Shown here piece after piece: positions 59,751 to 64,000 of a DNA stretch of 64,000 nucleotides. The position numbers and the translations under genes are program-made. Numbering within the stretch: the first letter of the stretch is position 1; the number at the start of each line of letters is the position of its first letter. Under the pieces are notes generated by a model. That model was not told the DNA's origin and ran no database searches. It was given only the letters and a program-made list of their open reading frames with translations. This DNA is from JASSUD01 sp031963415. Its GTDB lineage: Bacteria > Pseudomonadota > Gammaproteobacteria > Burkholderiales > Burkholderiaceae. The stretch is from contig JASSUI010000001.1 in the NCBI GenBank assembly GCA_031963415.1, forward strand, positions 1,798,001 through 1,862,000. The letters run 5' to 3'.

Positions 59751-61055
59751 ATGAACTCGTCAAATGATCAAGCTACGCTCACTTTCAGTGACGGTTCATC
59801 GAGCGATATCGCATTGCCTCTGAAGCACGGCTCGCTTGGTCCCGCCGCGATTGATATTCGCAAGTTGTATGCGCAAACTGGCGCATTTACCTATGACCCT
59901 GGCTTTATGGCAACGGCCGCTTGTAGTTCAGCCATCACCTATATTGATGGTGACAAAGGCGAGCTGTTGCATTGTGGTTACCCCATTGAACAACTCGCTA
60001 CGCATTGCGACTTTCTAGAGGTCTGTTATTTACTGTTGAAAGGCGAGTTGCCAAACGCTGAACAGAAAAAAGAATTTGTTGCGAATGTCACGAGCCACAC
60101 GATGGTGCATGAACAAATGCATTCTTTCTTCCGTGGTTTTCGCCGTGACTCTCACCCAATGGCGGTGTTGACGGCGTGCGTTGGTGCCTTGTCAGCTTTT
60201 TATCATGATTCGTTAAACATCAACGACCCTCGTCATCGGGAAGTGTCAGCAGCTAGAATCATTGCGAAGATGCCAACGCTGGTTTCGATGGCTTATAAGT
60301 ACAACGTCGGTATGCCGTTTATCTACCCTCGCAACGAGTTGTCTTATAGCGCGAACTTTATGCGCATGATGTTTGCGAATCCGTGTGAAGACTATGCATT
60401 GAACGATGTGTTAGTGCGCGCGCTTGATCGCATCCTAATCCTGCATGCAGACCATGAGCAAAATGCTTCGACTTCTACGGTACGTTTAGCGGGCTCATCC
60501 GGTGCTAATCCATTTGCTTGCATTGCTGCAGGTGTTGCTTGTTTGTGGGGGCCAGCGCATGGTGGCGCCAACGAAGCTGCATTAAATATGCTGGAAGAAA
60601 TTGGCACGCCAGAGCGCATTCCAGAATTCATTAAGCAAGTTAAAGACAAAAACTCAAGCGTCAAGTTAATGGGCTTTGGCCATCGTGTTTATAAAAATTA
60701 CGATCCACGCGCTAAATTGATGCGGGAAACTTGCTATGAAGTGCTAGAGGCGCTCGGTTTGCATGATGACCCACTTTTCAAGTTAGCAATGGCACTCGAA
60801 AAAATCGCGCTCGAGGATGAATACTTCATTTCGCGTAAGCTCTACCCGAACGTTGATTTTTATTCTGGCATCGTGCTGCGTGCGTTGGGTATTCCTACCT
60901 CAATGTTTACCTGCATCTTTGCGATGGCAAGGACTGTCGGTTGGATTGCGCAGTGGAGTGAAATGATTGCTGATCCAGAACAAAAAATCGGTCGTCCACG
61001 TCAGCTCTATATTGGTAAAGAGCGACGTGATGTGAAGCCGCTAGCCGAGCGTTAG
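59751..61055 (+). CDS. gltA: Citrate synthase (type II)
   Basis: 434 residues from ATG 59751, which has AAGGA five bases upstream. The ATG at 59745 overlaps that site. It condenses acetyl-CoA and oxaloacetate to citrate. Catalytic residues: His in CLWGPAHGGANEAA, His in LMGFGHRVYKNYDPRA, Asp in NVDFYSGIVLRALGIP. GYPIEQLATHCDFLEVCYLL is the typical N-terminal segment. A terminator follows at 61140-61176. The genes leuC and leuD, which normally come next in Burkholderia, are absent. Confidence 0.97.
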   Translation: MNSSNDQATLTFSDGSSSDIALPLKHGSLGPAAIDIRKLYAQTGAFTYDPGFMATAACSSAITYIDGDKGELLHCGYPIEQLATHCDFLEVCYLLLKGELPNAEQKKEFVANVTSHTMVHEQMHSFFRGFRRDSHPMAVLTACVGALSAFYHDSLNINDPRHREVSAARIIAKMPTLVSMAYKYNVGMPFIYPRNELSYSANFMRMMFANPCEDYALNDVLVRALDRILILHADHEQNASTSTVRLAGSSGANPFACIAAGVACLWGPAHGGANEAALNMLEEIGTPERIPEFIKQVKDKNSSVKLMGFGHRVYKNYDPRAKLMRETCYEVLEALGLHDDPLFKLAMALEKIALEDEYFISRKLYPNVDFYSGIVLRALGIPTSMFTCIFAMARTVGWIAQWSEMIADPEQKIGRPRQLYIGKERRDVKPLAER

Positions 61056-61139
61056 TCAATGAATCAGGTAGTGATAAGATTGCACTGCTTTTGATTTAGG
61101 CTGTCGGTTAATATTCATATACCTTCGCCGTAACTTTAT

Positions 61140-61182
61140 GCCTGATGGCCAGCGCAAGTCGTGCTGGCCATTAGGCATTTGT
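61140..61182 (+). terminator. Terminator after gltA
   Basis: GCCTGATGGCCAGC (61140-61153) and GCTGGCCATTAGGC (61163-61176) form a 14-base stem with one wobble, a nine-base loop, and ATTTGTT after it. Confidence 0.75.
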
Positions 61183-61193
61183 TGCTATGAAAT

Positions 61194-61339
61194 TAGAACT
61201 CATTCCATAAATGCCTAAAAGGCCGTGATCGGGGGTCGGGCGGTGCTCGGAATCCTCATGTACGTCGAGTACACTCCGGTTCCTCCGCTCCGGCCTCCCC
61301 CCGCTGACGACCTTTTAGACATTTATGAAACGAGTTCTA
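61194..61339. repeat. Palindromic element, family P4, intact 146-bp copy
   Basis: Same length as the 43698-43843 copy and, by my count, five differences from it. Ends TAGAACTCATTCCATAAATG and CATTTATGAAACGAGTTCTA, centre CATGTACGTCGAGTACAC. It lies between gltA and leuB, in the place of the usual leuC-leuD. Confidence 0.9.
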
Positions 61340-61354
61340 GGTAAAAATTTTCTA

Positions 61355-61490
61355 GGCGCTTATTCAAAGTGATAAAGAGAAGCGGTTTTAGAAGGATTTA
61401 GTCGTTATGTTGGGGTTCTTCCATCACTCCATCACGCTATCAATCACCTTAAATCTCATCTTTCACAGCCTTTGAATAGGCCCTAACACT
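61355..61490. repeat. Palindromic element, family P5, diverged
   Basis: Ends TAGGCGCTTATTCAAAG and CTTTGAATAGGCCCTA are inverted. The interior has TTATGTTGGGGTTCTTCCAT, the P5 hairpin left arm with a decayed right arm. With the P4 copy it fills most of the 448-base gltA-leuB gap. Confidence 0.6.
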
Positions 61491-61503
61491 GCAAGGTCTT
61501 AGC

Positions 61504-62571
61504 ATGAAGATAGCTGTTCTAGCTGGTGATGGCATTGGGCCAGAAATCGTTGCACAAGCACGCAAAGTGCTAGACGCACTCGACCTAGACTTTACCTTTG
61601 AAGAAGCGTTGGTCGGCGGAGCGGCTTATAAAGCCTATGGACACCCGCTACCTGAGGCCACGCTCGCATTAGCCAAAGCTTCAGATGCCATCTTATTTGG
61701 TGCAGTAGGTGACTGGAAATATGACGGATTAGCGCGTGAGTTACGCCCTGAACAAGCCATTTTGGGGCTACGTAAACATTTAGAATTATTTGCTAATTTG
61801 CGTCCTGCGCTTTTATATCCGGCGCTCGCTAACGCCTCATCATTAAAGCCAGATGTGGTGAGCGGACTTGATCTGCTAATTGTGCGTGAACTGAATGGTG
61901 ATATTTATTTCGGCCAGCCACGAGGTATCCGCCAAGCACCTGATGGCCGTTTTGCCGGGGCACGCGAAGGTTTCGATACGATGCGCTATAGTGAACCAGA
62001 GGTAGAGCGCATTGCCCATATTGCTTTTCAGGCTGCGCAAAAACGCAGTAAAAAACTCACGAGTGTTGATAAAGCCAATGTGCTTGAGACTTCTCAGCTG
62101 TGGCGTGAGGTGATGAATTCAGTGGCAGCAAGCTATCCAGAAGTAGAGTTATCACATATGTATGTCGATAACGCTGCGATGCAGTTAGTGCGTGCACCAA
62201 AATCATTTGACGTGATAGTGACGGGTAATTTGTTTGGTGACATTTTGTCTGACCAAGCAGCGATGCTAACGGGCTCAATTGGCATGCTACCTTCGGCTTC
62301 GCTCAATGCGTGTAACCAGGGCTTATACGAACCCTCACATGGCTCCGCACCGGATATAGCAGGACAAGATATCGCTAACCCGCTTGCTACGATTTTGTCA
62401 GCTGCGATGATGCTACGTCATTCATTACAGCTTGCCGATGCAGCTAAGCGTATTGAACTAGCAGTAGACAAAACCTTAGCGCTTGGTTTACGTACTGCTG
62501 ATATTTGGGAGCCTGGTATGCAAAAAGTGGGTACGAGCGAGATGGGCAATGCAGTGGTGAGTGCGTTATAA
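61504..62571 (+). CDS. leuB: 3-isopropylmalate dehydrogenase
   Basis: 355 residues. It is the NAD-dependent third step of leucine synthesis. Motifs: KIAVLAGDGIGPEIVAQA, LRKHLELFANLRPA (substrate arginines), VRELNGDIYFGQPRG, the Lys of KKLTSVDKANVLETSQLWRE, HMYVDNAAMQLVRAPKSFDVIVTGNLFGDILSDQAA (metal Asp residues) and YEPSHGSAPDIAGQDIANP. All catalytic residues are present. The partner isomerase genes leuC and leuD are not adjacent. It is followed by asd after 113 bases. Confidence 0.97.
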   Translation: MKIAVLAGDGIGPEIVAQARKVLDALDLDFTFEEALVGGAAYKAYGHPLPEATLALAKASDAILFGAVGDWKYDGLARELRPEQAILGLRKHLELFANLRPALLYPALANASSLKPDVVSGLDLLIVRELNGDIYFGQPRGIRQAPDGRFAGAREGFDTMRYSEPEVERIAHIAFQAAQKRSKKLTSVDKANVLETSQLWREVMNSVAASYPEVELSHMYVDNAAMQLVRAPKSFDVIVTGNLFGDILSDQAAMLTGSIGMLPSASLNACNQGLYEPSHGSAPDIAGQDIANPLATILSAAMMLRHSLQLADAAKRIELAVDKTLALGLRTADIWEPGMQKVGTSEMGNAVVSAL

Positions 62572-62684
62572 GCTACTTTTATTTCTGCTGCATTAGTGCA
62601 TTAGCCCTCATATTTCCTCTTTTAGAAGTTAATGAACAGGTTCTTAAAAGATCGTGAACAGGTCCTTAGCAAATACATAACCAT

Positions 62685-63809
62685 ATGAAAACTGTAGGCT
62701 TAGTAGGCTGGCGTGGCATGGTCGGCTCAGTGTTGTTGCAACGCATGCAACAAGAGAATGATTTCGCTTTGATTGAGCCGATATTTTTTAGCACGAGCAA
62801 TGCGGGCGGAGATGCGCCAGCCTGTGCGAAAAATGAAACCAAACTAAAAGACGCGAATAGCATCGATGATCTGCGTCAGTGCGATATCGTGCTGACTTGC
62901 CAAGGTGGTGACTACACCGAGCAAATTTTTCCCAAGCTACGTGCAGCGGGTTGGCAAGGTTATTGGATTGACGCTGCTTCAACGCTACGGATGCACGACG
63001 AAGCATTAATTGTGTTGGATCCGGTTAACCAGCAAGTCATTAAAGATGGATTAGCACGCGGCATCAAGAACTATATCGGCGGTAACTGTACGGTGAGTTT
63101 GTTAATGATGGCACTTAACGGTTTAGTTGCCGCAGGTCAGATCGAATGGATTAGCGCGATGTCGTATCAAGCGGCTTCTGGCGCTGGCGCACAAAATATG
63201 CGCGAGTTATTGCGGCAGATGGGTACGTTGTATGAGGCAGTACAAGCTGATCTCGCTGACCCTGCATCTGCCATTCTTGATATCGATCGACGTGTATTAG
63301 ACGTGATGCAAAGTCCGCAAATGCCGATTGATCACTTCCAAGCCCCGTTGGCAGGTTCGTTATTGCCGTGGATTGATAAAGATTTAGGCGATGGTGTATC
63401 CCGCGAAGAATGGAAGGGTGGCGTTGAAGCAAATAAAATTCTCGGCAAATCTGGCTCATCTACGCGGGACTCAATCTTGCTTGACGGCTTGTGTGTGCGA
63501 GTCGGTTCTATGCGTTGCCATGCCCAAGCTTTAACCATCAAGCTTAAACAAGATATACCACTTAATGAAATTGAGAGCCTGTTAGCAGCAGCGAACGATT
63601 GGGTAAAAGTGGTGCCAAATCAACGCGAGGTAACGTTACGAGAATTAACGCCAGCTTTTGTGACAGGAACGCTAACCGTGCCGGTTGGCCGTTTGCGTAA
63701 GCTTGCGATGGGCGGACATTATTTATCTGCTTTTACAGTAGGCGATCAATTGCTATGGGGAGCGGCCGAACCATTACGGCGCATGTTGCGCATTTTGCTT
63801 GAAGCGTAA
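62685..63809 (+). CDS. asd: Aspartate-semialdehyde dehydrogenase
   Basis: 374 residues, the Gram-negative Asd length. It reduces aspartyl phosphate to aspartate semialdehyde, the branch point to lysine/diaminopimelate, threonine and methionine. Motifs: NADP loop VGLVGWRGMVGSVLLQRM, catalytic Cys in YIGGNCTVSLLMMAL, and the His in VRVGSMRCHAQALTIKL. It works upstream of lysA in the same window. It follows leuB as in Burkholderia, and a fimV-like gene starts after it. Confidence 0.97.
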   Translation: MKTVGLVGWRGMVGSVLLQRMQQENDFALIEPIFFSTSNAGGDAPACAKNETKLKDANSIDDLRQCDIVLTCQGGDYTEQIFPKLRAAGWQGYWIDAASTLRMHDEALIVLDPVNQQVIKDGLARGIKNYIGGNCTVSLLMMALNGLVAAGQIEWISAMSYQAASGAGAQNMRELLRQMGTLYEAVQADLADPASAILDIDRRVLDVMQSPQMPIDHFQAPLAGSLLPWIDKDLGDGVSREEWKGGVEANKILGKSGSSTRDSILLDGLCVRVGSMRCHAQALTIKLKQDIPLNEIESLLAAANDWVKVVPNQREVTLRELTPAFVTGTLTVPVGRLRKLAMGGHYLSAFTVGDQLLWGAAEPLRRMLRILLEA

Positions 63810-63812
63810 GCC

Positions 63813-63925
63813 CAGGAACTTCTGAAAGAGCGTGGGTAGCAAAAAAATAATAAAGGCTTTCTTGCTGTACTAATGTACTGGTAGCGGAGGCTTGTCTGGC
63901 CTTTGCAATTTTGCAGAGACTCTAA
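63813..63925. repeat. Palindromic element, family P3, diverged
   Basis: The right arm GCAATTTTGCAGAGACTC and the core TTGCTGTACTAATGTACTGG match the 8161-8270 copy. The left arm has decayed. It lies between asd and the next start codon. Confidence 0.5.
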
Positions 63926-63949
63926 ATAACGAGTGCAGGGAATTTTGAT

Positions 63950-64000
63950 ATGAATCAGCTAAAGCATAGGTTTCTCTTCGGCGCGCGCCTTCTCAGCCTG
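63950..64000 (+). CDS. Start of a gene cut by the window edge, possibly fimV
   Basis: ATG 63950 with AGGGAA about 8 bases upstream opens 17 codons (MNQLKHRFLFGARLLSL) to the edge. A basic then hydrophobic start fits a signal or membrane anchor. In Burkholderia asd is followed by fimV, encoding a LysM pilus-linked protein. The identity rests on position only. Confidence 0.4.
   Translation, partial: MNQLKHRFLFGARLLSL

Noticed and set aside
1..64000. tRNA, rRNA, riboswitches, insertion-sequence transposases and a replication origin
   Set aside because: Looked for and not recognised by eye. A tRNAscan, Infernal/Rfam and ISfinder run would be decisive.

Overview
The window looks like the chromosome of a Burkholderiaceae bacterium of the endofungal or endosymbiotic type (Mycoavidus or Glomeribacter-like). 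This placement is an inference. It rests on gene order: mrcA divergent from pilMNOPQ-aroK-aroB-dgt, lptM-lysA, ccsB-resB-cytochrome c4, engB-hemB, apaG-mltA, rpe-trpE, mdh, sdhCDAB-sdhE-gltA and leuB-asd all follow the Burkholderia layout. Set against that are shortened operons, a lower GC than free-living Burkholderia, and several eukaryote-like genes.

Layout. 1-3519 holds a divergent pair of F-box-like/ankyrin proteins; the left one runs off the window edge. 3944-16358 holds an OmpW-type porin, then dgt, aroB, aroK and the type IV pilus genes pilQ, pilO/P fusion, pilN and pilM on the minus strand, divergent from mrcA. 16038-25119 is housekeeping: cyaY, lptM-lysA, the System II cytochrome c maturation pair ccsB/resB, cytochrome c4, engB and hemB. 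25320-34057 is an accessory island between hemB and cutA: an AT-rich F-box-like/leucine-rich-repeat protein, a toxin-antitoxin pair with a frameshifted toxin, and a roughly 1820-residue NACHT-pentapeptide-WD40 protein with twelve almost identical WD repeats. 34493-39288 holds cutA, mltA, apaG, rpe and trpE. 39250-48753 holds a di-haem peroxidase, a secreted phosphoesterase, a PCu(A)C/SCO copper-delivery pair, otsB, an ABC exporter and a basic amino-acid antiporter. 49108-50868 is a fourth F-box-like/LRR protein. 50995-64000 is TCA cycle (acnA, mdh, sdhCDAB, sdhE, gltA), leuB, asd and the start of a fimV-like gene.

A second layer runs through the intergenic spaces. More than twenty short palindromic elements of about 85-170 bp fall into at least five families by their arms. 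Most families share a loop core built on GTAC. They sit between genes that would normally be tightly linked (pilM/pilN, pilN/pilO, aroB/aroK, ccsB/resB, sdhA/sdhB, sdhB/sdhE, gltA/leuB), and one lies inside the pilN reading frame and encodes an N-terminal extension. No transposase is visible.

The core genes support respiration, envelope synthesis and amino-acid synthesis, with gaps: no leuCD beside leuB, no gph or trpGDC beside rpe-trpE, and no otsA beside otsB. The accessory genes look aimed at a eukaryotic host (F-box, ankyrin and LRR proteins) or at immunity and self/non-self sensing (NACHT-WD40). No tRNA, rRNA, CRISPR array or insertion-sequence gene was recognised.
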